Counted from the first letter of the stretch, positions 1 through 11,559 are shown. The stretch is 64,000 nt of DNA from Bactericera cockerelli (GCA_024516035.1 CM044963.1:20018703-20082702); one strand, 5' to 3'. A program made the numbers and translations. Notes: a model not told the origin generated them from the sequence alone.

Positions 1-965
1 TTCCCAAATACTTAGCAACTTTTGGAGATTTCTAAAAACGGAAAATCAGTGTCAAAAAAGGGAAGTTAATCTTATGAGTAAACATATTTTATTTTATAAT
101 CGTTGGTTACTCACACAAATAGTCAACTAGTTTGGTAATATTGCCAAAAAATTCAAGGTATATGAGATTCCTACCAAATATGAGGTTCGAAAATTGAAAA
201 ACACGAAATCCATTTAAATCAAACCAATTTGAACAGAAAACCTCCTATGTAATTATTTAAAAACACGAATTACCTATTTTTAAAAGTATCTAATGTTTTT
301 AAAAATAATTAAACACAAAAACTTTAACGGAGCTTTTCGAAAAAATCCGACGTGAGCTCACACGAATGACGTCTGAATCTCGACTGAAGAATCTGAAGAT
401 AAAAAGACAAAAGTACGGTCTGAACACAGCAAGGAAAATGTACCGAAAGTTGCACGCGTCAGGAGCACTAATGAGATGCCTCGCATGTCGCATGTGTGTG
501 CTTCTTGATTTAACGCGCACAAAACACATTAGACCCGCGTGCGCGTTAAATTATTGTCTCTGATTTCTATTGTTCCTTTGTTTATATTTTGGAATTTATG
601 TCTCTCTTTAATATTATGCTAACTAGCTAACTAGTTCTAGTTGTTTCTTTTTAATTTTTTGAAACAAAATTATTGATGCTGGTTATTCCCGACCCAACCC
701 CGGCTGGGTGAGGTTTAGCCTGCATTCAATTACTTGAAACTCGATAGTTTAAAAAGAGGATTTAGGTAAACTGGAAAATGAGATCTTCCTTTGAAAGTTG
801 TCACTTCTACTTATTCTCAATGAAACAATCAATGTTGGTGATGCTGGTTGGTTTTTCCTCATCCAGGCTGGGAGAGGAATTTGGGTAGCAGTTGAGAGGG
901 ACGTCGAAAAAAAATATATATCAAGTGTAATTTGTAACAGTACCTATCAAAAAAATTTATACTGC
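1..965. other. AT-rich intergenic DNA, no gene
   Basis: I see no supportable gene. Short pieces near 676-725 and 830-895 resemble the central body of SINE families C/E (CCNRGCTGGGTGAGG-like and GTAGCAG motifs), so old SINE debris is present. The short open frames have no recognisable domain. Confidence 0.6.
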
Positions 966-995
966 CCGATTAAAACTATTCAGTCCCATTATTTC

Positions 996-1951
996 CTTTT
1001 CATTCTCTCCTTCCTACCTCCTCCTGTTTCTCTTACTGCTCTTCTTTCACCTACTTCGCCTCCTCCTCCTTCTTTCTTATTCCTACCTTCAACACTCCTC
1101 TTTTTCCCTTACTCCTCCTACTTCTCTTCAACTACTACTGCTCCTCTTTCTTTTTCTCCTTCACCTCCTCTTTCCTTACTCTTCTTCCTTCAACTACTAC
1201 TGCTCCTTTTCTTTTCTCCTCACCTCCTCTTCCCTTACTCTCTTCCTTCAACTACTACTCTCCTCTCTTTTCTCTTCATCCTTCCCTTACTCTTTTCCTT
1301 CAACTCTCTCTCCTCCTTCTCCTTTTTCTCCTTCTCCTCCTCTTTCCCTTACTCTTCTTCCTTTTTCAAACTTGCTCCTCTTTCTTTTTCTCCTTCACCT
1401 CCTCTTTCCTTATCTTCTTCCTTCATCTCTCTCCTCTTTCTTTTTCTCCTTCACCTCCTTTTCCTTATCTTCTTCTTCAACTGCTCTCTCCTCTTTCTTT
1501 TTCTCCTTCACCTCCTCTTTCCCTTACTCTTCTTCCTTCAACTGCTTCTCCTCCTCCTCTTTCTTTTTCTCCTTCACCTCCTCTTTCCCTTACTCTTCTT
1601 CCTTCAACTGCTGCTCCTCCTCCTCTTTCTTTTTCTCCTTCACCTCCTCTTTCCCTTACTCTTCTTCCTTCAACTACTACTGCTCCTCTTTCTTTTTCTC
1701 CTTCACCTCCTCTTTCCCTTACTCTTCTTCCTTCAACTACTACTGCTCCTCTTTCTTTTTCTCCTTCACCTCCTCTTTCCCTTACTCTTCTTCCTTCAAC
1801 TGCTTCTCCTCCTCCTCTTTCTTTTTCTCCTTCACCTCCTCTTTCCCTTACTCTTCTTCCTTCAACTGCTGCTCCTCCTCCTCTTTCTCCACCTCCTCCT
1901 GCTTCTCCTCCTCCTCCTCCTTCTCTCCTCTCTTACCTCTCTTCTTCTCAC
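996..1951 (+). repeat. CT-rich minisatellite, 63/66-bp units
   Basis: About 950 bases are almost purely C and T on this strand. In the best-preserved part, the word CAACT(A/G)CT recurs at 1539, 1605, 1671, 1734, 1797 and 1863, giving periods of 66, 66, 63, 63 and 66. The units read as pyrimidine blocks ending in TTCCTTCAACT. The 457-codon open frame across it (798-2171) arises because the units are multiples of three and pyrimidine codons cannot be stops. It encodes only Leu/Ser/Phe low-complexity sequence and is not a credible gene. Long mirror-like pyrimidine tracts of this kind can form triplex DNA. Confidence 0.85.
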
Positions 1952-2433
1952 AAAGGTATTTATATGCTGGGTGTCTCGTACAGGTCGCACTTGCCTAATA
2001 AGAAGAAACATATTTCAATTAACAACGCAAGGTATTTCTTCTTCTTTTGTTCTTGTGGTGATTTTTATTTTTCTTTTTTTTTCTCTCTCTCTACAATGGC
2101 TGGTGAGTTACGCGGCGATTGTTCTTCGGTTCTTTGGCTCTTCTCAGATCCTGAGAAATAAAAAAATATAATATATTTATTATACATAAATATAAAGAAA
2201 TAGATTTTGCTTTGCACTTGATGATTAAGATGAAAAATGATTGCATTGGTGCTTGTGTTTTGCCTTGGTTGTTTCAATGTGCATACTTTTGCAATGCAGT
2301 TCTTTCTATCATCTCAATATTGGCTATAATAATAATATCAATACCGGGTGTACTGGTTCATTTATTTACGAGCAGAGCCCATTTTATACATTAATGTATG
2401 ATTTAAAATGTATGATTTAAAATTAATGTATGA

Positions 2434-2770
2434 GCGCGCGATTAGCTCAGTGGTTAAGCACTCGCTTGCCATGCGGAAGGTCCCGGGTTCGAACCCCGCG
2501 CCGACAAAAATTTGTATTCTTAATTTGGTTACAGTTGTTTGTAAGGGATACCTTCCGGTGCGCTCGTGTTGACCCAGCACCTAATTGGGAAGTATTGTGT
2601 CACTTCTCGCCCATCAGAGGGGAGGCATACTACGGGATGGGCAGGCTACAACACAGACCACAAGCGTCTACAGTAGCTCCTGTTTCATGGCTACGAAATA
2701 AAAAAGGCTGTGAAACACTCATCTTTAAAAAAAAAAATAAATAAATAAAAAAAAAAAAAAAAAAAAAAAA
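2434..2770 (+). mobile_element. SINE-A, full-length copy
   Basis: The head is tRNA-like, with A-box TAGCTCAGTGGTTAAG and B-box GGTTCGAACCC. A family-specific body of about 230 bp follows, containing ATACCTTCCGGTGCGCTCG and the GGCTACAACACAGACCACAAGCG block. It ends in a long A-rich tail (about 2728-2770). The poly-A tail suggests mobilisation by an L1-like LINE. This is the best reference copy in the window. Confidence 0.9.
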
Positions 2771-4340
2771 TTCTCGACGACAACTAGCTGAAACCCCACA
2801 CTTAGCCATTACCAAAGTTTTCACCCGTGGCAGACGTCCGCTTTAGAATTCGGACGTTTTGTTTTCGGTTGCACAGTCATCTAGACACTTTCTCAAGTCA
2901 TACTTTCAACCAATCACAGCGCACTATAGTCTTTGTTGAGGGACAGTCTGGCATATTATAATTTTAAGCCTGCTCTGTAGTTCGGAGAGATTTTTAAATT
3001 CAAATTTCTGTATCCTATCGACATGGAGATAAAGGATCCAAAATTGGCGAATAAAATGTTTCCACGATTTATGTTAATTAGAAGAGCAAAAATACTGGCG
3101 TAGCTTCATTTTAAAGTTCGAAATTTTAGAGTCACTATACGGTTAGTGGGTTTTGCATAGACAAGAGACTAAATACATATACACTTGTACAGTATATACA
3201 AATACAGAATAGGACTAATAGATCTGGGAACAAAGATTTTAAAACACGGGTTTGAATTTTCTCAAAAAATATCCATCCCTGGGAAAACTGAACAATTGAC
3301 CATCACGATTCAGAGATCCACCAGTTAAGTACTTATCACCGAAGAGGCAATATACCTAAGGAAAAATTCCTTTCATTAAAATGCCTCAGAAGTCAATCAA
3401 TAAAACTGAATTTATTATGACAAAAAAACAGGCTTTGGTAGTTGGCTGTTGTTGAGATTTTTGATATTAGGCACTAAAAAATTACTATCTCAGTACCTGC
3501 GATTGCATGCCCGCATATTTTTCGTACTAAGGAATTCCTTCTGTCAACTGTTATTAGTGAAACGAGCAAAATATGTACAGGGTCACTGCGAAAGAAGAGT
3601 AACAAAGTGAGTACAACTTATTATACATACATTTTTGTCCCTGTAACTATCTTCCATGCTTTTTTACTTTCCTTATCCTATTTTTATTTATTAAATGCTA
3701 GATTAAATGGTTAGATTTTTATTTATATGTAAAACAAGGTGTCATCTCTTTTCATTGGAAGCACTGACAATATGCTTCCAGCATTGCCTCTTTGAGTGGC
3801 AATTCTGATTTGTTGAATTAGAAATTCACTGGCTCTGCTGTTTCCAGTTTTTTCCATGCTTGTTTCAATGTAAGTTCCTAACTTATAACCTATGAGTATC
3901 TTCTATGTTTGTTTGTATGTAAGTACCTAATCTATAACTAACTATCTTCTATGTTTGTATAGTAGCTATTATTTTTGTAACGTCTTTTGTGTTTGTTGTT
4001 ATTTGTTATCTGGATTTGTTATCTCATTTATTTTTTGAAGAATGGTGAGTGAATGGTCATTTTTTAATTTTCAAACAAAATATTATTTCAACAAGTACTT
4101 AGTATTTTTTAAAATTAATAATTGTTATAATGGTTTTTGAGTGTTTTTGATGCACTTTTAGAATTTGGATGGCTATTGGGTAAGGAAGAGAGTATTTCGT
4201 AGAATTTCAATGTATGATAGTTTAATTTAAAAAATTGACCAAAAAATACAATTTTTTGGATTTTAATTTTGGATACATCTAAAGAATTCCACCCTCACAT
4301 GGACTCTGAATTGAGATCCTGATAAGTTCGATCAAAATTT
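2771..4340. other. Intergenic DNA, nothing recognised
   Basis: No credible coding region or structured repeat was recognised in these 1.6 kb. The motif TACTTTCCTTAT near 3666 recurs elsewhere in the window (16.57, 16.98, 20.98 and 61.89 kb) and may be the end of an uncharacterised repeat. Confidence 0.5.
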
Positions 4341-4621
4341 GCCATGCGGAAGGTCCCGGGTTCGAACACCCGCGCCGACAAAAATTTGTATTCAATATTT
4401 GGTTACAGTTGTTTGTAAGGGATACCTTCCGGTTCGCTCGTGTTGACCCAGCACCTAAATGGGAAGTATTGTGTCACTTCTCGCCCATCAGAGGGGAGGC
4501 ATACTACGGGATGGGCAGGCTACAACACAGACCACAAGCGTCTACAGTAGCTCCTGTTTCATGGCTACGAAACAAAAAAAGCTGTGAAACACTCATCTTT
4601 TTAAAAAAAAAAAAAAAAAAA
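4341..4621 (+). mobile_element. SINE-A, 5'-truncated copy
   Basis: The sequence starts inside the tRNA-like head at GCCATGCGGAAGGTCCCGGG, so the A-box is missing. It then matches the 2434 copy closely to a poly-A tail at about 4602-4621. The loss of the 5' end is typical of target-primed reverse transcription. Confidence 0.88.
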
Positions 4622-6329
4622 ATATTTTCACTGAATTGGATTGTAGAACCCTAAAGAGAAATTGAAATGCACACAGAAAGTGTTTTTCGACACAGAATGG
4701 GCCTCTCAGATCTTCTATATGGAGATTGGGCTTTTTGGTAACTTCCCCATCCTGTAAAAATATTGTTCCAGGAACCATGAACCAAACTCAGAATGTACCA
4801 GAATCAAGAGAGAAACTGGTACGTGGAGGTTTTGGGCCCTCGCGGCCTGTTTTAATCCCTCAGAAGAAGAATGGGCCTCAGGCCTGTGGACAGAAAGAGG
4901 AAAAAAATCTTCCATAGAGATACCAGACCCAAGAGGGCAACCTACTAATAGGTACTGCCGCCATGTCGGAAGCCTGGATATGTGAAAATAGAAGGCCATT
5001 CGATGAGAACCGGGTCTGTCCCCTGTAAGAGAGGAGAGCCTCGGATCCCATGGTTTCCTAGCCTTCCCTACGTCCGTCCACAAAAGACTCAAACCTCCCA
5101 CCCTCCCCTCACACATAGAGGTTTGTTCTTGAAGAGGGGAAAGCTCATGCCGAAAAGTGTGGGACTCACACATGGACCACCCGGTATCTATAGCTGCCTA
5201 CCCTAACTAAAACCCGCGGCTCCTCATCAATACTAAACCATACCGTTATGGGACTGTTAAATAATACTTCAACAATCACACATAGAAGAAACGATGAAAA
5301 AATAGAATAAGATACAACAAACTCGCCTGAAATTATTTATCCCGGTGCTATTTTCTGTACCATTTGTATCCTTCTAATTTTAAATCGAGTGTAAGAGACC
5401 AGAACGAAAGCAAAATCAAGTTTACCTCTATAACTGATTGTATGCAATCTATTTCCACTCTTTCTCTCAGTCAAGTCGAAGAAATTTTTCTGCCCAGTGA
5501 AGTTAAAATGGGGAAAAAATGCATTGTGGTTTTTTTTTTAACATCATTTTTCCTTTCCTTGATTACTTTTACTACCTTTTTATATTTCTTTTTATTTTAA
5601 GATTTTTTTTTTATAGAATTTACAATTCTGATGCTTTTTAGGAAAAATTGAATAATTGCTTTGAACTCTAGTTGTTGTAAGTTTCACTTGCGTATAAAGT
5701 TATAGGTTACCGTTCATTGCGTAACTCTCGATTTCTCATTATTCACGAGTGGTTTGAGGAAGAAGCCTAAAGAAAGCACGACCAAGCCAGTGCAAAAACC
5801 TCTCCCAGACTGAGTTAGGGCGGGAAAAAGAAGTTGGCTAGCAAAGTTTGATACCACCTTCTACTCTGTTACCATTTAGAAGAAGATGAATATTACTTTA
5901 AAAGACCCTAGTTAGCAAAAGGAAAGAGTTCATAATAAGATACATGTTTAGTAAGCAAAAACCCTAACTGAGAATGGATCATTTTAAGTGAAAAAGCCAA
6001 TCAGATGCTTCAAGATTTGAGATTGAGAACTTCAGAAAATAATATGGAGGTTTAACTGCTTAAAATAAGTACAAAATTATGTTGAAAACTTCATCGTATA
6101 ATTGAATTTCTACATTTCAACCCTCGTAAAATCAGAAATCTATAATTCGAAAATCTCGATAAACGCTAAATTTGCTCCAGTCCCCCTTCATTTCGATTTA
6201 GCGAATTCTACTGTAACAGCTATTCTACAACAAATAGCAAATACAATGCTAAGCAGTTAGCAAGAAAGTATTACAATTAAACTTAACTATAGAAAAAGGG
6301 AAACTATTACACATACTTCACTCTATTAG
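4622..6329. other. Intergenic DNA with a GC-richer stretch
   Basis: Positions 4680-5240 are distinctly less AT-rich than the flanks and carry short open frames on both strands. I recognise no protein family in any of them. Positions 5240-6329 are AT-rich with no supported gene. Confidence 0.45.
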
Positions 6330-6684
6330 AACAGAGATTACCTACTCTATAAGATTCCGATCGATAAAATACGAGTAGTTTGTCAACTGAGATTGCACGG
6401 AGAAATAATATCTTTTTACACCAAGGGTCAAGCATTTAGATGGAACTCATTCGAAGAGTGCGATATCTGTAACTTTAGGCAAAATGAAAATTTGTATCAT
6501 ATATTTGTAAAATGTCCTCACTATGAAATATTCAGAACAAAATTCTTATTTGAAAAGATTAGAGATAGGGAGGATAACACTATTCTGCAAGAAATAATGA
6601 AGGTGACTAACATTGAGCAAGTTAACAAACTGTATTGTTTCTTAAAAAGCACTTTCAGAAAAAGGTCGTTCTTAAGAGACGAGC

Positions 6685-6689
<5 letters not shown>
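6330..6689 (+). pseudogene. LINE ORF2 C-terminal fragment
   Basis: An open frame runs from after an in-frame stop (6327-6329) to TAA at 6687. It contains the C-x2-C-...-H-x4-C motif typical of the C-terminus of non-LTR retrotransposon polymerases: CDIC, then a QNENLYHIFVKCP-type block and a Tyr/Arg-rich tail. No reverse transcriptase core is present upstream, so this is a 5'-truncated remnant. The clade (Jockey, CR1 or R1-like) cannot be fixed from this piece. An A-run follows directly. Confidence 0.72.
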
Positions 6690-6724
<35 letters not shown>

Positions 6725-7017
6725 ATAAAGTGCGCTTGTGGGTAAAAAATGACTATATAAATATATAAAATAATTTATTAGTATATTACTTCCAATATTT
6801 TTTATTTATAGTATTTTTATGAGTAGTAGCAGTTAGCACCTAACCTTATATTTATTTTTATTAAAATTTATTAGAGTGTGCACCTTATTTTTAATGTTAT
6901 TCATGTTATTCAATATGACTTATCATAATATTTTATTTTTAATTTTGGCTAACCTTTGTAAAAAACATTTATGTTTCAATACAACTAATCTATTCTATTC
7001 TATTCTATTCTATTCTA
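6690..7017 (+). mobile_element. LINE 3' region with A-run and (TATTC)n tail
   Basis: A run of about 33 A residues follows the ORF2 stop, then about 270 bp of AT-rich sequence, then a tandem CTATT repeat at about 6988-7016. Simple-repeat tails like this terminate several non-LTR families. The same TATTC tail follows another LINE-like 3' end near 33963. Confidence 0.55.
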
Positions 7018-7262
7018 ATATACTTACTACCCCCACACAAACTTCCACATGACTTATTTTTCAGCCTGGTAAATAAGAGAAATTTTGTTTATTTTTGGTC
7101 TGATAGGCTCTTGCGTTAAATTGAATTCATTTTTCAGAGTCTCTCTTGATGTGAGATATATTATGTCACAAGCAATGTTTGGTCTCTTTCTTCTTCTCTT
7201 TCTGAGCTATATTACATATCAAAATATTCACATAATAATATTCACTTACATTATTATTTAAA

Positions 7263-7447
7263 GCACTCGTCAGTGGTTAAGGCTCGCTTGCCATGCGGAA
7301 GGCCCCGGGTTCCCCCGTGCCGACAAAAAATTGTATTCTTAACTTGGTTACAATTATTTGCATACTACTAAGAGAATGCATACTACGAGATGGGCAAGCT
7401 ACAACACAGACCACAAGCGTAAACACTTAGCTCCTGTTTCATCGCTA
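7263..7447 (+). mobile_element. SINE-A, decayed copy with internal deletion
   Basis: The head is degenerate (CAGTGGTTAAGGCTCGCTTGC; the B-box reads GGGTTCCCCC). The body lacks the GATACCTTCCGG to CTTCTCGCCC segment. The CAAGCTACAACACAGACCACAAGCG block is preserved, which identifies the family. This is an old copy. Confidence 0.75.
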
Positions 7448-8059
7448 GTTTAATAATTATAAACAGAAAAGTGAGAAGTTGATTAAATTTCATATTTATT
7501 CCACATGTAATCTATAAATTCAAAACTTTCTCCTTCGCTTGTGTGACCCCCTTCCAGTTGTTCCCCCATCTGTCAACATCTTCTAGACCTATTTCTGACC
7601 ACTGATTTGCAAGCTGTTAAAATCCCATTCGCTTTTAACGAGCCTATGAAAAAGACATTAGGCGCACACGCACACACAATACCTATTTAGAGTAGAGAAG
7701 GTGGAGAATGAAGAAGAAGAAGAAGACAAATAAGATTAAGAAGAAGAAGAAGAAGGGAAAGAAAAAGAAGAAGAACTAATAGAAAACACAATAGCGTCGT
7801 TAGAGAACTGCTCGACTTTCGAACAGTCGTAAAAACATAGCAATAATACAAAAAAGAAAAGAAAAAACAGGTGATTCTCTGTTGAACTTTTGACCGAGAC
7901 TATTAAAGATTAAAGCGCATTCGCACAGCAAGGCATGGCCGTAAAACTTTTGCGACATGCATTGACGAATTCTACGAGTTTAAGAAACTATGTCTAGGGT
8001 GCTCCGTAGTTTTTCCACTACCATAATATATTAGTCCAATCAGTCTAAGGGCCAAATCA

Positions 8060-8154
8060 TGAAACATGTCATGTCCCGGCTGGGTTTCGAAACCACGACC
8101 TCTGGAGTCTTTGGATTCACAGAGTGCCGCCTTTACCACTGAGCTACCGGGACA
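8060..8154 (-). mobile_element. SINE-B head, partial copy
   Basis: Read on the minus strand: TGTCCCGGTAGCTCAGTGGT (A-box), the AAAGGCGGCACTCTGTGAAT block, a B-box (GGTTTCGAAACCC-like) and GCCGGGACATGACA. The tail is diverged or missing. Confidence 0.8.
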
Positions 8155-8186
8155 ATCTTCTTTTTACATAAATATTTAATAATAAA

Positions 8187-8371
8187 CGCCTTATTTATAC
8201 TGCCCGATTAGTATTATTAAGTCCCATTATTCCAGCAGTAAGCCCAAGACGTATTATTATGTGGTAAAAATGGGAGGATAACTTGTCTTGTCCCGGTTGA
8301 CTTTCGAAGCCGCGACCTCTGGAATCTCTGGATTCACACAGTGCCGCCTTTACCACTGAGCTACCGGGACA
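8187..8371 (-). mobile_element. SINE-B, near-complete copy
   Basis: The tRNA-like head lies at the right end (8290-8371). The body contains the GATTTTTACCACATAATAAT-type block, and the tail reads toward CGGGCAGTATAAATAAGGCG at the left end. It lies about 30 bp from another SINE-B in the same orientation, then directly abuts a hammerhead relic. Confidence 0.87.
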
Positions 8372-8397
8372 GACTTTTTTGAAATGGGAACTTATTT

Positions 8398-8433
8398 GTT
8401 TCGAACTTATTTGCTATCATCAGCAGGAATTTT
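8398..8433 (-). ncRNA. Hammerhead ribozyme relic (retrozyme)
   Basis: On the minus strand this reads CCTG, CTGATGA, a stem II with an AAATAA loop, then GAAAC. These are the first two strands of the hammerhead core seen at 57942 and 39767. The expected stem III and cleavage triplet (AGCTGTC) are missing and unrelated sequence follows, so the relic cannot cleave. It abuts the SINE-B head at 8371. Confidence 0.62.
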
Positions 8434-8539
8434 ACGAAGGGTGCCACGATAACAAGATAAAACTTCATTTTAGTATTTTTAATCAGTCCAAACAGAAAAC
8501 TGACAAAAACTATTGAAATAATAGATAACACGAAATCAC

Positions 8540-8920
8540 TGCTCAGTTGCCCGTATTCCAGAGATTGCGAGTTCGATCCCCGGTAGGGGCAGACTTTTCG
8601 AAGAAAATTCTGTTCCATCCAAATACGTAAGGCTGGCATTTCCGGCCCTACCCAGGCTGTGTGACGTTAATGTGGATAGCTGGTACGATTCCCAGCGAAT
8701 AGAGGGTAACACCCCAGTCCTGATCAGGACGTTAAATCCAAATTACCCTCCATTGGCTTCTTCATGTTTGTTTTATGTACTTGTGACATTGTAAAAGGAT
8801 TCTTACCGTAAATAAATATACCATATAAATAGAATCAACTGGTCACAATAGATCAACTTATACTTAGTTCGCAGTGTTAATTGCAAGGGTTTCACTGAAA
8901 ACCCTGCAACTAGGTCAGAC
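8540..8920 (+). mobile_element. SINE-E copy (tRNA head, shared body)
   Basis: A degraded tRNA-like head with B-box GAGTTCGATCCCCGG is followed by GCAGACTTTTCGAAGAAAAT. The shared central body follows (GGCCCTACCCAGGCTG, GATTCCCAGCGAATAGAGGG), then GTCCTGATCAGGACGTTAA and a 3' part with CAACTGGTCACAATAGATC. The region around 8745-8825 is diverged or inserted. Confidence 0.78.
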
Positions 8921-9102
8921 AATAATGCAGAAGATACCCTTCATCAATTAACGGAGTTCGCTGATCTTCTCATGTGTTTTCTTTTTAAAGGTGAGCTCCA
9001 ACAATTCTAACGTGTGCCTTGCAATGGTCTGGTATCAATACTTTATTACCTACATAACGCTCTTCCACCCAACCCTCCAACGCACTGACCATTGTGGCCA
9101 GA

Positions 9103-9103
9103 G

Positions 9104-9142
<39 letters not shown>

Positions 9143-9143
9143 C
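9103..9143. repeat. (GA)n microsatellite
   Basis: A run of GA dinucleotides with one AA interruption. Translated in frame it gives an Arg-Glu repeat, which is not meaningful. Confidence 0.9.
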
Positions 9144-9302
9144 ATGTGGGCAGTTTATGCAGCAAGGAAGAGAACAAGGTCTACAGCGTGAAGTGTGCCC
9201 AGGAGATGTAAAAATATACTGTGTGGTGTAGTGGTCGTCTCAAGCACACAATAAAAAGCATGGAAACTAATATGTAACAATTGTACCTACAATACAACCT
9301 GA

Positions 9303-9487
9303 AAAAGGGTAGGGTGGAAGAGATTGCCATAGGCAATAACCCCGCCCTTTAGTAAGGACATATGTATATATTTTGTTTATTTTTTTCCTGTTTGTACGCA
9401 TATTGTCAATTTTGTATTTCAATTTTCACCATTATTTGTTTGTGTATATGTTCTTCTAATAACGAGTTTCATAATAATAATGATGCA
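9303..9487 (+). mobile_element. LINE-like 3' end, repeat J
   Basis: A conserved block, GGGTGGAAGAGATTGCCATA then GGCAATAACCCC, contains the self-complementary ATTGCC..GGCAAT. AT-rich sequence follows, ending TTCTTCTAATAA and an ATAATAATAATG tail. Related copies lie near 13104, 41700, 45420, 48946, 52082 and 57487. A simple-repeat tail and a conserved hairpin suggest the 3' UTR of a LINE, but no attached ORF is seen. Confidence 0.55.
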
Positions 9488-9918
9488 TTTATACATGAAC
9501 ATTGAACATGAACAAATTTCACTTGAAAAACCATTTTCAAGCATCCGGGAGCTATCCAGAACAGACGAACAAAGAACAAACCAACGAACAAAGCTAGTGC
9601 TGACTTTTGAGTTTCCAGCGAATGGAGGGTAAAACTCCCGTCTGGAGTGACTTGAGACCTTCAACAATAAAAACAAAAGTTCCAAAGACTTGCAATCTTC
9701 TGGTTTTGATTCTTCCAGTATACAACTATATGACTATGGCCTGAATATGGCTGATTTAATTATAATAATCAGGCAGATTTCTTATAAATCAGAACCAGTT
9801 ACTTGAGACAGAGGTGTTGAGGTGTTATAGCTAATGGGGAGTAACGCAAGGCATGATACTAGGACCAGAGTTATTTGAGTGGGCTCGAGTTTGTCCGTGC
9901 TTTGTGAGGGCAATAATT

Positions 9919-10093
9919 TCTATATCTATAAAACTCAAATCTGTGCGTGTCTGACTGGCTCACTTTGTAATCTTAGGGGTTGTCTGTTTACAATATCACA
10001 GCCCAAACAGTAACAGATATTGAAATTTTTATGAGAATTGATCAAGGTATCGGGATTTTCTGGTCCGTAGCGAAGCATGGGTGAAACAGCTAG
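9919..10093 (+). mobile_element. Probable Helitron-like short element
   Basis: It begins TCTATATCTATAAAACTC and ends GGTGAAACAGCTAG followed by T, fitting the TC...CTAG|T ends of Helitrons. The interior shares the CTGACTG...CAGCCCAAAC organisation with the clearer element at 18411. The 3' hairpin is weak here. Confidence 0.5.
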
Positions 10094-10550
10094 TCATTTT
10101 ATAAATCAAAGTATGACCGATGTCAGTAGTTCCGTTCAGAAATTCAGAATATATTATGAAGTCTCAAGCATGATTTGTTTTTGGTTGATTGATAGAACGA
10201 CGCGTTAAAGAATTCTGACATTGTCATTAACATAAATTAGATTACCTTAAATTAAGGGATAATGTGGTCATTTTACTGTAAAGCGTCACCTACTGGATTC
10301 TTCGATAGTAAACATCCCGGGAATTTAAATATAAGTGGCTTTGGAATGCTACAAAATATGTATGAATTTTTGAAACAAAAATATGCAATTCAGGTACATT
10401 CATGTCAAAATTACTGAAATCAGGCTTGACTAAATATAACGCACTTGAGATTCAAATCACCAAACTACTGAGTTTTGTGGACTATTCTATTGCCAACAAA
10501 ACAAAAAACCACAAAGAAAAGTCACTACTGAAGGAGGTGTTGACAAAAAA

Positions 10551-10767
10551 TCCCGGTAGCTCAGTGGTAAAGGCGGCACTCTGTGAATCCACAGGTTCCA
10601 GAGGTCGTGGGTTCGAAACCTAGCCGGGACATGACAAGTTATCCTCCCATTTGGGATTTTTACCACATAATAATATGTCTTGGGCTTACTGCTGGAATAT
10701 TGGGACTTCAATAGTCCTTATCGGGCAGTATAAATAAGGCGATATTATTATTATTATTATTATTATT
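10551..10767 (+). mobile_element. SINE-B, full copy with (ATT)n tail
   Basis: A-box TAGCTCAGTGGTAAAGG and B-box GGGTTCGAAACC are clear. The body reads ATGACAAGTTATCCTCCCAT and TACCACATAATAATATG, then the conserved end CGGGCAGTATAAATAAGGCG and a (TTA)n tail. A minus-strand SINE-D begins immediately downstream. Confidence 0.92.
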
Positions 10768-10769
10768 TT

Positions 10770-11009
10770 AGTGGGTAGCGTAGAATTATAGGACTTTTCC
10801 ATATCTTTAATATCCCAACATCTTATTTTGCTTATAACTCCACCATTGGTCGCTGCTAACATTAAAGCAGCTACTCATTTTTCCTCACAAGGTATGAGAC
10901 CCCGAACATCCAAGTACAGAGCAGAAAAAATCCTGCCCCGTTGGGGATCGAACCCAGGTCACCGTGCGTGCAATGCCTAGCGCGCTAACTCACTCGGCCA
11001 CGGTGATTG
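10770..11009 (-). mobile_element. SINE-D copy
   Basis: The tRNA-derived head is at the right end. On the minus strand it has TGGCCGAGTGAGTTAGCGCG (A-box), ACCTGGGTTCGATCCCCAAC (B-box), then TTCTGCTCTGTACTTGGATG, and it ends CCTATAATTCTACGCTACCC. It abuts the (ATT)n tail of SINE-B. Confidence 0.88.
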
Positions 11010-11396
11010 TTGACAAAACATTATAATAATAAACTCAACGATTATGATAAGAGAAGAAAAAAAAAGAAAAGATAAAACATTGCGTTTTATGGTTATGATA
11101 TCATTTTTCTCCAGTCTAATATTTTAATTATGTGATGTTGTTTTTATGGAGGATTTTTTTTTTTCTCTGAGCTCATAAATATTATGATGAACATTAACTT
11201 TTTTATTGTTTTAGTATCGTTTTATTGTCTCTTTATCTTTTTCTTGTCATGAACATTTTCTGCATATCCTCATTTTTTTCTTTTCTTTTAAATTCTCGTT
11301 CTCCTTTTTCTCAGTTTCTCTCGCCATTTACTTTATGGGTACTTTGTTTTGATCTATTAGGTCATTAGTGGGCTTCATTAGTAAAACCCTGTAGCT

Positions 11397-11559
11397 CATT
11401 CCAGAAACACTCTCCACTCTCAAAATCCCCGAATCTCCGTTTCAACGTACCTACTTTGTTATGTTATTGCTTTCAAATGAACCAATCAGAGTGTGTTGTG
11501 TGACAGTTGAGAGGGAGATTTGGAGATTATGAGAGTGGAGAGTGTTTCTGGAACGGGCC
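11397..11559. mobile_element. Foldback MITE-L
   Basis: The ends are inverted repeats of about 40 bp: TTCCAGAAACACTCTCCACT at the left, and AGTGGAGAGTGTTTCTGGAA at the right. The inner arms extend through AATCTCC/GGAGATT. The centre carries CCAATCAGAGTGTGTTGTGT. There is no coding capacity. Related copies are at 24897-25250 and 58163-58336. Confidence 0.82.

Noticed and set aside
798..2171. A 457-codon open frame
   Set aside because: It is a translation of a pyrimidine minisatellite. It has only low-complexity Leu/Ser/Phe content and no domain.
2434..2510. Possible tRNA gene (also at 10551, 26393, 52659 and others)
   Set aside because: A- and B-boxes are present, but each is followed by a conserved SINE body and tail and the copies recur. 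I could not fold a convincing cloverleaf with discriminator.
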